From positions 841,001 to 905,000 of the forward strand of contig OX621166.1 of assembly GCA_951640195.1 (NCBI GenBank): 64,000 nucleotides of DNA, read 5' to 3'. The stretch comes from Porpolomopsis calyptriformis. Lineage: Eukaryota; Basidiomycota; Agaricomycetes; Agaricales; Hygrophoraceae. The position numbers and the translations under genes were made by a program. Below the pieces are notes generated by a model, which saw only the letters and a program-made list of their open reading frames with translations, was not told where the DNA came from and did not search any database. Position 1 is the stretch's first letter. Each line of letters begins with the position of its first letter. Below, one piece after another: positions 43,601 through 55,303 of the stretch.

Positions 43601-44243
43601 GACGAAACACACTCCCTTTTACCTTGATACTGGCCAACATCCCTTCATCCCATCTATCCCTGCGATCCCTACTTCCAATCCCGCAGCAGATGCCTTTCAC
43701 GATCATCTCACAGAAGCCCGCGAAGAAGCCACAAAAGCTCTAGAAACAACGGCCGAAACCATGAAACGCTTCGCAGATCGTAAACGGAAAGATACCCAAC
43801 TCCAAATAGGTCAATTTGTTTATCTTGATACCCGTAACTTAAAAACAGGTCGTCCAACCCTCAAACTTGATGTCCGACGTACTGGACCATTCAAAGTTCT
43901 AGAAAAAATCGGAAAAGTCTCTTATCGCCTGGCCCTTCCCTTATCATGGAAAATACACGACGTCTTTCACGTTTCACTCCTGAGACCTGCTAACATTAAC
44001 TCCGATCTCCATCCAGAGGAAGTAGATGATAATCTCCGTCCACCTCCGGATGTCATTCAAGAGAAAGAAGAATACGAGGTCGAACAAATTCTCCAACACC
44101 ACGGGTCTACCCGACGTCATACGTATTTGGTCAAATGGGTCAGCTATCCCATTGAAGAAGCAACCTGGGAGCCGAAGAAGAACCTCCTCCATGCGAAAGA
44201 ACGAATTCTAGAATACGAACACTCAATTCAAACGGCGACCTAA
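40623..44243 (+). pseudogene. E2 Pol: protease to chromodomain (one stop)
   Basis: Open from 40623 to a single TGA at 43587-43589, then open to 44243. Protease LIDSGASGNFIDEAF; RT with IQDYRYINSKT and YIDD at 41916-41927; RNase H LLETDASNFGIS; integrase finger SCPTCQQVK, catalytic ITADLIVELP, TDRGTQF and the Glu of QTECTNQELEQY (Cys replaces the usual Arg); DVFHVSLLRP; chromodomain (about 44060-44215) EYEVEQILQHHG, TYLVKWVSYPIEEATWE. The TGA sits where G has CGA. The best-preserved pol in the window apart from G. Confidence 0.9.
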
Positions 44244-44365
44244 TCATTCTTTCACGGTATCAACTCCCCTCATTTATATTTTCACTTTTGTCACCTTTCC
44301 AAACTCCGACTCATCCTTATAATCTCTTTCGTCTCCATCTTTCACTCTCAAAAATCGACATCACT

Positions 44366-44944
44366 ATGCCCGCAGAACGCTCACACCAAACTGCTCGCAA
44401 GTCTACTGGTAGTTGTCCACCCCGCGCTCCTCATATGTCCACTGGAGGACAACCCCCTCGCCGCGCTCTCCCTCCGCTCGCTTCCACCTCCTCTGCCTAC
44501 GGTGAAGCTGAGCTTGCCGGACAACTCTGGCAACATAACCGTCACGCGCGTAACCGGGACCTTCCCATATGGCCAGAAGAAATCGTCGCGCCACCCATCC
44601 CACCTGAGCAAATCATCGAGTCGTTACAGAAGGATGTCGAATACTACAAAAACGAAATCGCGAGATTGAACGAGGAATTGTATAATCAAGGAATGAGCTT
44701 GGATGGAAAGAGAAGAGCGAGTGAGTATTGGCGAGAACAGGCCAAACACTGGGAGACGAAATACGAGGAAGTCGTAAAGGTACTTCCCCATCTTGATTCC
44801 CCGGTTCCTCCTGTTTTCCCAGGTCCGCTCATCATTCCCCCCGGTTCGTCGTCGAACCCCATCACCATCCCCGACGACGACGATACTTCCCTGGCCGACA
44901 TTATTTCCCTGTCGACCGCCGTCTCCGACAAGGACTTAATCTAG
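44366..44944 (+). CDS. E2 third gene (ORF3) with histone H3-like N terminus, intact
   Basis: 192 aa. I chose ATG 44366 because E starts at the same place. Residues 8-15 are QTARKSTG (44387-44410), identical to residues 5-12 of mature histone H3, including the K9 position in ARKS; the following CPPRAP parallels GKAPRK in spacing of the Arg. Then LASTSSAYGEAELAGQLWQHN, an IWPEEIVAPPIPPEQI linker, a coiled coil (about residues 87-145) and an acidic end. It lies 122 nt after pol and just before the polypurine tract. Role unknown; binding by chromodomains or H3K9 modifiers is an inference. Confidence 0.78.
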   Translation: MPAERSHQTARKSTGSCPPRAPHMSTGGQPPRRALPPLASTSSAYGEAELAGQLWQHNRHARNRDLPIWPEEIVAPPIPPEQIIESLQKDVEYYKNEIARLNEELYNQGMSLDGKRRASEYWREQAKHWETKYEEVVKVLPHLDSPVPPVFPGPLIIPPGSSSNPITIPDDDDTSLADIISLSTAVSDKDLI

Positions 44945-45026
44945 TCCTTCCCCTCCTCCGCACCCGTCAACACTCTCAAAGCTGCCTCGAATTTCGAGAC
45001 GAAATTCCTTTTAGTGTGGGTGTATG

Positions 45027-45385
45027 TGTCAGAGATATATTTTTTCCTTTTCCTTTGCTCGTCTATTCCCATTTACATCAGACAGTTTACACCAATAGCC
45101 GCTTAGCCACCCAAACTCCGCTTAGTAATACAAGGTAACCAAGCCATATCTATATTTAGTCAACCATCACTCTCCTTATCTACATGACTCATCCATAGTC
45201 GTTACGACTCACACGTAGTCAATATGACTCATACTTAGCTAGTATATAAAGCTAGCAGTAGATAGACTTAGGATAAGTCTGTTTCTTTCGTTAACACCCC
45301 AATCAGTAGTCTTCCAACCCTTTAAAACCCTACACCCAGAGCCTGAAGTAAAACCTTGCGATCAACCCTAGACTGCCGTCTAACA
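45027..45385 (+). repeat. G 5' LTR (359 bp)
   Basis: TGTCAGAGATAT..CGTCTAACA. TATATAAA at 45243-45250; 32 nt later AAGTCTGTTTC (45275-45285), the partner of the priming site. Confidence 0.93.
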
Positions 45386-45386
45386 A

Positions 45387-45397
45387 GAAACAGACTT
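45387..45397 (+). promoter_or_regulatory. G self-priming site
   Basis: GAAACAGACTT, one base after the LTR, complementary to AAGTCTGTTTC (45275-45285); pairing can extend to 13 nt (AAGAAACAGACTT). Confidence 0.8.
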
Positions 45398-45565
45398 CCT
45401 TCTTGCTCACTCCACGCTATACAACCCCTACTCTGTTTGGCTAGTGCTGAAGGTCTTCACCCACGAGATCAATTTCACCACCCAGACATTAACATCGATT
45501 AGGCTTGCTCTCTCCCCTTGTATTCCCGTCAAGCCCCCCAATATCCAACTGCCACCGTTCCACCA

Positions 45566-46987
45566 ATGGTTTTGACTCGTTCATCATCCACTATCCCTCA
45601 CCCTGCTATCCCTCTCTCCCAGGAAGGCTCTCTCCCTCCTGCCCCAGCTCCCATCCTCAACGAGACGGTTGACCCTGCCCAAGAAGAAGAAGAACAAGAA
45701 CAAGAAGAACAAGCGGGTCCCTCTCACTCAAAAGGGAAAGGTTGAGCTGAGGACAATGATGAGGATGAAGAAGAAGATCCACACGTAGCCTTTGAGATCA
45801 TGAAGCAGGATTATCAACAATTGCTGCAGGTCCAACAAGACCAAGCGCAAGCGAGTCATAGAATCGAACAACAACTTCAAGTATTGATGGCCAACCTCAT
45901 AGGCCCCCAACCTGTCCCTGCCCCTCTTGGGCTATTCCCACAACCTCTCCAAGCACCCCCAGCATTCCCCCAACCTGTCCCTGCCCCTGCCCCTGTCCCT
46001 GCCCCTGCCCCTGCCCCCGCCAAGATCAAAATGAACCCTCCTGACGAATTCTCTGGTGATCCCACCAAGCTCCGCAACTTCCTGCGTCAAGTGAAGTTGA
46101 ATCATTTGGGACGACCAGGAATCTCAGAGGCCGACAAGATTATCTATGCCTTGTCGTTTATGATCGGAGGAAATGCAGAACCATGGGCTGAGCGTCAAGT
46201 AGACGCTTACACAACGTTGAACTGGGTTGGTGCCGATTGGGCTGTCTTTGAACAAGCCCTCACCCGAGACTTTGGAGACTTGGACCCCAAGTCAACTGCT
46301 CAACTGAAGATCAAGGACGTCAAGCAGTTCAACAAGAGCGCAGAGGAGTACAACATCAATTTCAATTGATGGGCCCATGATACTGGATACGGACAAGAAG
46401 CTTCGGTGACTTTGTATAAAGACGGACTCAACCCCTCCCTTTTGCGACAGATCTACCTTTCAGATCGTCAACCCACCACCCTCTTTGAATGGCAGTCTCA
46501 TGCTGCAGAACTTGACAGACGACATCGAGAATTCCTGGCTAGAACATCTTCTAAGCCCCAGACTCGTAACACCCGCATCACCAACACCCCCTACCAACAA
46601 GGACCACCTGCTGGTCCCTCCACCTATTCCAACCCTGCTGCCCCCAGAATCAAACAAGAAGAAAAGCCTGCTTCACTAGGAGGAATTCCCAAAGGAGCAT
46701 GTTTCAACTGTGGATGATTTGGCCACTTTGCCAGTTCTTGTCCCAATGCTCCTAGGACGAGTACTTCTGGTTCTGGAAGCCGCCCCTTCACCCCAGCAGC
46801 TAGAGGTCGTGGAGGAAAGAAACCCGGTCGAGGAAGAAATGTTCGAGTTCTGGAGACCTCAGCCTCGATTGAGGAGGTCAACTCCAATGAAGATTCTCGT
46901 CAAGACTTCGAGAAGTGTGGTATCGTCAACTGGGAGCCTAAGAGGAAAGAAGAGCTGAAGAGAGCTTTGGAGAAACAGGGTTTTTGA
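45566..46987 (+). pseudogene. G gag
   Basis: ATG 45566 (MVLTRSSSTIPHPAIPLSQ). Glu-rich stretch, coiled-coil-like QQLLQVQQDQAQASHRIEQQ, a Pro/Ala repeat (APAPVPAPAPAP), capsid-like KIKMNPPDEFSGDPTKLRNF to SVTLYKDGLNPSLLRQ, knuckle CFNCG-stop-FGHFASSC, RGRGGKKPGRGRN, and tail NWEPKRKEELKRALEKQGF. Three TGA codons (45743, 46367, 46715), each at an expected Arg; one falls inside the zinc knuckle. Confidence 0.87.
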
Positions 46988-49900
46988 ACAGTCCAGACAA
47001 TAGCTCGTGCGTTGCGGACTCCTTTTCTATGTGTACCACTACCCCTATGCAATCTATTTCCCAAATTCTTGGTGCACTTGATTCGAGCGAAGAAGCTTTA
47101 ACCATACCCCTTTGGTTGGAAACCACAGACACTGGTAGACGAATTGCCGCCAGTGCATTGATAGACTCTGGCGCCTCTGGATGCTTTATAAACTGGAATT
47201 TTGTGCAGGAGCGCGATATCCCTTTTTATCGATTGGAAGGACCAATCCCCGTGCGGAACGCAGATGGGACAGACAACCGAGGAGGTCCCATCGAATATGC
47301 TGTAGACCTGTGGATGGAGACGCTGGATTTTCCTAGGGAACGAACCCATTTGGAAGTAACAAATTTAGGAGATATGGTACAGGTTATCCTTGGCTACCCG
47401 TGGCTCAAACGTAACGATCCCCTGGTTGACTGGAAGGCTGGAACACTGACTTCACGTCAGACTGTGGCCCCAACCAAGACTTCTCAGGCTGGAGTGATAG
47501 TGTCACAAGTAGGCTCTACATTGAATGGCGACTCCTATGCCAAGATTATCAGATTGGTCTCACTGGGAGACCATGCAAGACCCACTACCGTAGAGGAAGA
47601 TATGAAGAAGTATGTGCCGAAGAAATACTGGAGGCACTGGAAGGTGTTTATGAAGACCACCTTCGATGAACTTCCCCCACGACGACCAGAATTTGACCAT
47701 GCGATCGATCTCGAACCTACCTTTAGACCCAAGATCGGAAAGGTGTACAAACTCACTGAGTACGAACAGGGAAAGCTGAATGAATTCCTGGAGGAACAAC
47801 TTGCAAGTGGACGAATACGACGATCGAACTCTAAACAAGCTGCCTCCTTCTTCTTTGCTGCTAAAGGTGAAGAAGTTAATGCCCAAGGACAAGATGCTGG
47901 ACTACGTCCAATCCAAGACTATCGCTATCTGAATGCTCACACAATCCCAGACGCCTATCCCTTACCTCTCATCTCTGAGATTATTCAACAGACCAAGTTA
48001 TCAGAAGCGGAACTGTTCACAGTCATGGATATCCGATGGGGCTTTAACAATATTCGTATCAAAGAAGGAGACGAATGGAAAGGAGCCTTCAACACTCGAC
48101 GAGGGCTGTTCGAGCCCACCGTTATGTTCTTTGGAATGCGAAACTCGCCTGCCTCCTTCCAATGAATGATCGACGTTCTCTTCAAAGAGGTTATCGATTC
48201 CAAGCAGGTCCATATCTATATTGACAATATCCTGATCATGGGAAAGGACCTCACTGAACTCACCTATTGGACGGAACGAACTCTAGAGATCATGGAGAAG
48301 AACCAACTGTCCTGCAAACCCGTCAAGTGCCAGTTTGAGAAAAAGGAAGTGATTTATCTGGGGATGATGATCTCAAAAGGCCACATTGCTATTAACCCCA
48401 AGAAGGTTGAGGCGATCAGAACCTGGCCTATCCCCCAGAAGAAACGAGATCTCCAATCCTTCCTTGGCACTGCCAACTTTTGGCGGAGGTTTATCAAGGA
48501 TTACTCCCTGATTGCTTGTCCTCTTAATGAGCTCCTACGAAAGGATCAAGAATGGATTTGGACTCCTAGGCAACAACGTGCTTTTGATACCCTCAAGAAT
48601 GCGCTTACCTCTGCTCCTGTTTTGAGGACCCCGAAGCCAGACCTTCCTTACCTTCTGGAGACGGATGCCTCTGGTGTTGCACTGGGTGCAGTCTTGACCC
48701 AGAAAGAGAATGACAAAGAAGATTGGCATCCCATTGGCTTCTACTCCAAGACCCTCCTCCCAGCTGAACGAAATTACCCCACCCATGACCAAGAGCTTTT
48801 GGCCATCATATCTGCCTTGAATGAATGGAGATACCTTCTACAAGGGACGCGACAGCCTATTATGGTCAAGACTGATAACCAGTCCCTCCAATATTTCATG
48901 ACCAGTCATCAACTCTCCAGGCGCCAGGCTAGATGGTCGGAATTTTTAGCTCGCTTTTGGTTCAGAATCAGTTACCAGCCTAGAATCAAGAATAAGGCTA
49001 ATGGACTCTCCAAACGTCCAGATCATTACCCGGAGTCTTATGAGGAGGTGGAGGACAAGGTCCTTCTGCCAAAAGAACTTTTTGTCAATGCGCTTTTCAT
49101 CAATGCGATTATCAGTTTATCGTCCCCCAACTTTTTATCCAAGCTTTGTTTTCATTCCCCCTTACCTCTCGAGATCATGGCTAAAATTGAAGATCCCTCT
49201 TCCGGATACACCCACATAGATGGCATTGTGCGCGATGCTGGAGATTGTATAGTTGTGCCAAAGGACGTATCTTTGCGCACAGAAATTATTCGATTGACCC
49301 ACGACACACCCACTGGTGGCCATCCCGGTATTGAGAAGACGAAGGAATTGCTCCTCCGTAATTACACATGGGAAGGTGCCCCACAAGATATCACCAATTA
49401 CGTGAAGTCCTGCCTTGCTTGTCAACAGACCAAGGTTTATCTACAGAAACCCACTGGACTTCTCCAACCGTTACCCCCTCCTACTAAACCGTGGCAACAG
49501 ATCACTGCTGATCTTATCGTGGAACTCCCTAACTCAAAAGGATTCGATGCTATTCTAGTTGTGGTGGACAGATTCACCAAACGGGCTCACTTCATCCCAA
49601 CAACTGGAAACCTGTCTGCTAAAGGAACTGCTGCGCTATTTCAAGAACATGTCTGGAAGCACCATGGATGGCCAGAGAAGATCATTACTGATCGAGGAAC
49701 CCAATTCTCATTGAAGTTCGCTACATCATTGAATGAACTCCTAGGAACCACTTCTGGGCTTTCTACCGCCTATCACCCCCAAACAGATGGACAAACCGAA
49801 CGAACCAATCAAGAGTTAGAGCAGTACATACGGCTCTACACTAACTTCATGCAAGACAATTGGAAAGATTGGTTAGCTCCGGCGGAGTTCGCTTATAACA

Positions 49901-50565
49901 ACCGAGAACATTCCTCCACTCACCAATCCCCCTTCTGGCTTGAATATGGCCGACACCCTCACACCCCCTTATCAGTTCCAACCCAAACCTCAAATCCCAA
50001 TGCCAACGAGTTTTACGTGCAGCTTACTAGAGCTAGAGAGAACGCTGAAGAGTCTCTTCAAAAGACCGCTAACTCAATGAAGCTCTATGCCGATCGAAAA
50101 CGTCAAAAGGAACCCACGTTTTACGAAGGACAAAGGGTCTGGCTTGATGCCAAGAATTTGAAAACTGGCCGGCCCGCAAAGAAACTGGATGTCCGCCGGC
50201 TCGGACCTTTTATAATTCTAAAACAAGTATCGCCTGTGGCTTACCGACTAAAGCTACCGCTGTCATGGAGGATTCATCCCGTGTTTCACGTTTCGCTACT
50301 CAAGGCTCTAGAAGAGAATCTCGATCTCCACCCCCCGATCGGAGAAGATGATAATCTCCGACCACCTCCAGATGTGATTGAAGGAGAGCCCGAGTATGAA
50401 GTGGAACGTATTCTCAATCACACCCCAGGAAAACGGAACCGACAATACCTAATCAAGTGGAAAGGCTACCCAATAGAGGCAGCCACCTGGGAACCACGAT
50501 GGAACCTCAAGCACGCAAAAGATGTCTTAATGAATTATGAAAAGTCTATTCAAGCGGCGATTTAA
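46984..50565 (+). pseudogene. G Pol: protease to chromodomain
   Basis: Protease LIDSGASGCFINWNF; RT with IQDYRYLNAHT; a TGA at 48163-48165 in the FQ-RMIDVLF box; active site YIDN (48217-48228) where the family has YIDD; RNase H LLETDASGVALGAVL; integrase finger SCLACQQTK, catalytic ITADLIVELP, TDRGTQFSLKF, ERTNQELEQY; DVRRLGPFIIL; HPVFHVSLLKA; chromodomain (about 50390-50550) EYEVERILNHTPG, YLIKWKGYPIEAATWE. With only these two lesions the copy is near-complete, but the Asp to Asn change should abolish polymerase activity. Confidence 0.92.
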
Positions 50566-50679
50566 CTCTCTTTCACAAATACTACCGACATCACGATCGT
50601 TGAGCCTCTTTTTCTCCTTTTCAATCTCCGACGATTATAAGGACTTCCCCTTCCCGACAATCATCAAAAGAAGCACGAA

Positions 50680-51372
50680 ATGCCCCGCCAAGTTCTTTAT
50701 GCTCGCAAGTCGACTGGGAGGCGTCCACCTCGAGGGAATCCCACCGCTTCTACCTCCAACCTCCCCCCCGATTCTTCTTCCTCCTCTTCCTCGTCCGACA
50801 GTGTCTTGGTTACCCGACGGTTCAAGAAGCCGAAACGACGTACCGATACTATCGACAAGCCAGGATGAAACTGTAACTACCGAGGGCTCCCCTTTGCCAA
50901 GGTTGAGCACCTATCTGGGTGCCCCGAAACCTATGTCCCTTTTATCTCTGGAGCACGTCGATGCGAACTTAACTATGACCGTCACTGGTACACGTTCGAC
51001 AAGGACAGCGACTTTGACGACAAGAAGAATCAACTCAAAGATTGGCTGGAGGCGTACCAAGTTGGGCGCCAACTTTTGATGGTTATACCGGACCAGGACG
51101 AATCCGACGTCACCACCCCCACTATCCCCGAAGACCCCATCTCGCACCGCATCCATCGCGTCGCCGACCGACTCTATGCTGCCCGAAACGGGTACCGCTC
51201 GATGATGGATGCCAAGTACGAAAGGATCCTTGACCTGGAGGAGAATGCTGTGATGTGTAGGGAGCTGGCTGAAACTTGGTTGCGACGTGCCCGGGAGTTG
51301 GATGGCCGTTACCACTGGTTTGACCCAGATGGACACCTGCTTCAACCCCCAGTTTATGATGGCGCGACCTAG
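50680..51372 (+). pseudogene. G third gene (ORF3) with H3-like N terminus
   Basis: ATG 50680: MPRQVLYARKSTGRRPPRGN. ARKSTG equals H3 residues 7-12, and Arg-Pro-Pro-Arg falls where H3 has Lys-Ala-Pro-Arg. Then a Ser run, a basic patch (RRFKKPKRRTD), TGA at 50866-50868 (expected Arg), and a C-terminal helical domain (DRLYAARNGYRSMMDAKYER, CRELAETWLRRARELDGRYH). About 230 aa if read through. Same position as ORF3 in D and E but clearly diverged. Confidence 0.72.
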
Positions 51373-51651
51373 GGACCGGATGCTGTTTCCGAACGAACAG
51401 TATTCCTTACGCCTCCCTTCTGGATGTGTGGTTAGAGAAGGTGATATCTACTGGAGAGTTGAGGAAAAGTATACCTAGTGGATAGTCTTTGATCCGACAA
51501 CTATCCACTCATCCCTCCTCTTCATCGCTCACCCATCTCATCACCCCTCTACCCACCTCTACCATCCCTTTACACCTCCCCTTGACACCCTTCCTTCGCT
51601 TCGAAGGGTCTCCTCAAAATTCGGGACGAATTTCCTTTTTGTGGAGGTGAA

Positions 51652-52010
51652 TGTCAGAGATATATTTTTTCCTTTTCCTTTGCTTGTCTATTCCCATTTA
51701 CATCAGACAGTTTACACCAATAGCCGCTTAGCCACCCAAACTCCGCTTAGTAATACAAGGTGACCAAGCCATATCTATATTTAGTCAACCATCACTCTCC
51801 TTATCTACATGACTCATCCATAGTCGTTACGACTCACACGTAGTCAATATGACTCATACTTAGCTAGTATATAAAGCTAGCAGTAGATAGACTTAGGATA
51901 AGTCTGTTTCTTTCGTTAACACCCCAATCAGTAGTCTTCCAACCCTTTAAAACCCTACACCCAGAGCCTGAAGTAAAACCTTGCGATCAACCCTAGACTG
52001 CCGTCTAACA
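51652..52010 (+). repeat. G 3' LTR (359 bp)
   Basis: Preceded by the purine tract GTGGAGGTGAA. Differs from the 5' LTR by one C/T and one A/G that I can see. Confidence 0.93.
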
Positions 52011-55000
52011 GGAAGTGACCAATCTCGGATCTAAGATGGATATTATCCTCAGCTTCCCGTGGCTCAAAAAGCACAACCCCAACATCGATTAGAAAGAGGC
52101 AACACTGGCTCTGGATAGCAAAGATTTCCCTCTTCCATGATGGATAGTTGATGATGCAGAGTCACCGGGAATGGAATCGGTCACGCTGGCCATGAATCGA
52201 CGTGTATCGAAGTTGGATGAATCCCAAGCCAGCACTGTGGAAGAAGATATGTGAAAGTTTGTACCAGAGGTATACTGGAAAGACTATTCTAGTGTCTTTG
52301 CCAAAGAATCCTTCGACTGCCTTCCACCGCATTCAGAATTTGACCACGCCATAGAACTGGATGAAACCTTCAAACCAGTCAAAGGCGCGAAATACGCAAT
52401 ATCCCCTCTTGAGATGGATCACTTATACAAGTTCATCGACGAAAACTTGTCTACTGGACAAATACGAACTTCTAAGTCAAAACAGGTCTCTCTGTTCTTT
52501 TTTGGAAAGAAAGCTGAAGAAGTAAATGCTAAAGGAAAAAGCGCTGGTCTACACCCTATTGAAGACTATCGCTACCTCAATGAACACACAGTCCCTGACC
52601 ATTATCCCCTTCCCCTACTTCATCAAATCCTCCAATGACCAAAACTCTTAACAGCATCCTTATTCATGGTCATGGATATCCAATGGGGATTCAACAACAT
52701 CAGGATCAAGGAAGGCAATGAATGGAAAGCTGCTTTCATCACTGAAGCAGGCGCCTTCGAACCCACTGTTATGTTCTTTAGTTTACAGAACTCCCCAGCC
52801 ACCTTTCAACGGATGATCAACACAAGGTTCAAAGAAGTCCTGAACTCTGGGAATGTTTTCATCTATATCGATGATGTGCTTGTTTGTGGAGATGATTTAC
52901 AGGAACTGCGATACTGGACTTTCAAAACTCTGGATATTATGAAGAGACACAGTCTCTCATGTAAACCCATCAAGTGCCAATTTGAGAAGGAAGAAGTTAT
53001 TTATCTAGGAGTCGTCTTATCCAAAGGACGAATCACCACCAACCCGAAGAAGGTCAACGCTATTATGTCCTGGCCTATTCCAGAAACAGTGAAACAACTC
53101 CAATCCTTCTTAGGCAGTGCAAACTTTTGGCGAAGATACATCAAGGGTTTCTCCAAGGTCACTACCCCTCTCTACGAACTCTTACACAATGAAACTGTGT
53201 GGGAATGGACCCCTCGAAGACAAGAAGCCTTCGACAACATCAAATCCCTTTTGACGAATGCACCTGTCCTTCATATTCCTGATCGCGATCTCTCTTACTG
53301 TCTAGAAACTGACGCCTCTATTATTGGAATCGCAGGAATACTCTCCCAGCTTCACGGCGGACACTGGAAACCTGTTGGCTACCATTCAAGATCTACTTCC
53401 CCTGCTGAAAAGAACTATCCAACTCACGATCTGGAGCTCCTGGTAATCATTGATTCCTTCAAACAATGGCGCCGTCTTCTCGAAGGAGCGAGACACAATA
53501 TTCTCATTAGAACAGACAGTTTGGCCTTGTGATACTTCTCCAAGAATCTTTGTTTATCGAATCGCCAGACTCATTGGTCTGAGTATCTGTCCAGATTTGG
53601 ATTCAAAATCAAGTATGTTCCAGGTAGGAAGAACAAGGCCGACGGCCTGTCCAGGCACCCCGATTACTTACCTGGCATCGAAGCCGACGTGGAGAACGAA
53701 GTTCTGATAGCGCGCGACCGATGGATTAATTCGATTGTCAAGTTGTCAAATTCAAGTCTTCTTTCTAGGTTACGCTTCAAAATCCCACTCCCACAGAAGA
53801 TCCAAGATAAACTCGAGGATGCCTCACTTGCTTGGACCCAAGCCAATGGGCTTGTTCGCAATGTTGAAGGTCGAATAGTGGTGCCAGAGGAAGTATCTTT
53901 GCGCACAGACATTATACGACTGTCCCACACTTACCCCCACGCTGGCCACCCTGGCATTGAGAAGATGAAGGAACTCGTTCTTCGTAACTTTATCTGGGAT
54001 GGTGCCCCACAAGACATCACCAACTACGTTCAATCCTGCCCCGCTTGTCAATAAAATAAGAACTTCCCTTTGAAGCCGTCAGGATTACTCCAACCCATAC
54101 CCCCTTCCACGGAACCATGGAAAGAGATTACTGTCGATCTTATCGTCGAACTCCCTAAGTCACAAGGCTATGATGCTGTAATGGTCATTGTGGATCGTTT
54201 CACTAAACGAGCCCATTTCATTCCAACAACTTCCAATCTTTTATCAGAAGGTGCTGCGAAACTCTTTCAGAATCACATCTGGAAACACCATGGATGGCCT
54301 CAAAAGGTTATATCTGATCGTGGAGTACAATTCGCGTCAAAGTTCACAGAAGCCCTCAATAACTCCCTAGGAATCATCTCCGGTCTCTCCACTACATACC
54401 ATCCCCAAACAGATGGTCAAACAGAACGTACTAATCAAGAACTCGAAGTTTACTTATGTTTCTATACCAACTTTATGCAAGATGACTGGTCAGAATGGCT
54501 CGCTTCTGTGGAATTTGCCTATAACAATTGACAACACTCTGCAACTTCACAATCACCATTCTATATGGAATACAGACGTCATCCCCACCTCCCCACAACT
54601 ATTCCAGATCAAAGCAACGTGCCCGCAGCCAACACCTTTCACAAACACCTCACATGCGCACAGCAAAATGCCGAATGATCTTTACAGAAGACAACAGAAT
54701 CGATGAAGAAATATGCTGATCGCAAATGGAAACCTTCACCCTCCTACGAAGAAGGAGATCTAGTCTGGTTGGACACCAAAAATATCAAGATGACATAACC
54801 CTCAAAGAAACTCGATAATCGATGGACCAGACCATTCAAGGTCTTGAAGAAGATATTGGACCTTGCTTATCTGATCGACATCCCCGGAACATGGAGACTA
54901 CACCCAGTCTTTCACGTTTCACTCCTGAGACCCAACGTCAGAAATGAATTGCTCCATCCTAATGTCATCGACACATCATGGCCTCCTCCTGATCTGATCG

Positions 55001-55188
55001 AAAATGAAGAAGAATACAAGGTCGAATCCATATTACAACATTCCGGAGCTAGACGACAATGAAAATATCTAGTCAAATGGAAAGGCTATCCAATCGAAGA
55101 AGCCACTTGGGAAGATCGATCAAACATTTTATGACACGCCAAGGAAATTGTGAAGACGTATGAAGACTCAATTCAAACGGCGACTTGA
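52011..55188 (+). pseudogene. D2 Pol, truncated
   Basis: Collinear with the D pol: EFDHAIELDETFKPVKG; RT with IEDYRYLNEHT, FSLQNSPATFQ and IYIDDVLVCGDD (about 52865); RNase H LETDASIIGIAG; integrase with CPACQ, DLIVELPKSQGY, SDRGVQFASKF, ERTNQELEVY; chromodomain near 55010-55130. Stops include those at about 52247, 52636, 53530, 54052, 54529 and 55061, largely TGA; stop codon at 55186-55188. Confidence 0.87.
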
Positions 55189-55303
55189 TTCTATTCATTC
55201 GTTTGTTATCATCCCATCTGCCAAGAATTAACCTCTATTTTTAGAATCACTCCTTATAAACTGCAAAGACATCTCCACTTTCCTTCACAACAAATACTTC
55301 ATC

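Larger units (their letters stand above)
36701..45026 (+). mobile_element. Ty3/gypsy chromovirus E2 (3' LTR missing)
   Basis: Plus-strand sister of E: 5' LTR 36701-37279 (with repeat L inside), priming site, gag interrupted by M, a pol with a single stop, intact third gene, polypurine tract AGTGTGGGTGTA. Immediately after that tract only TG of its own LTR may remain; the LTR of G follows at 45027. So E2 lost its 3' LTR at this junction. Confidence 0.9.
45027..52010 (+). mobile_element. Ty3/gypsy chromovirus G
   Basis: 6984 bp with 359-bp LTRs (45027-45385; 51652-52010) that differ at two positions I can find, so a young copy. Full set of gag, pol with chromodomain and third gene. The flanks are not duplicates (left gtatg, right ggaag); the left flank is the end of E2 and the right is the protease of D2. 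Confidence 0.93.

Noticed and set aside
50680..50868. G ORF3 start as a real histone H3 gene fragment
   Set aside because: Similarity stops after about 12 residues; the rest is unrelated to the histone fold, so it is a tail mimic at most.
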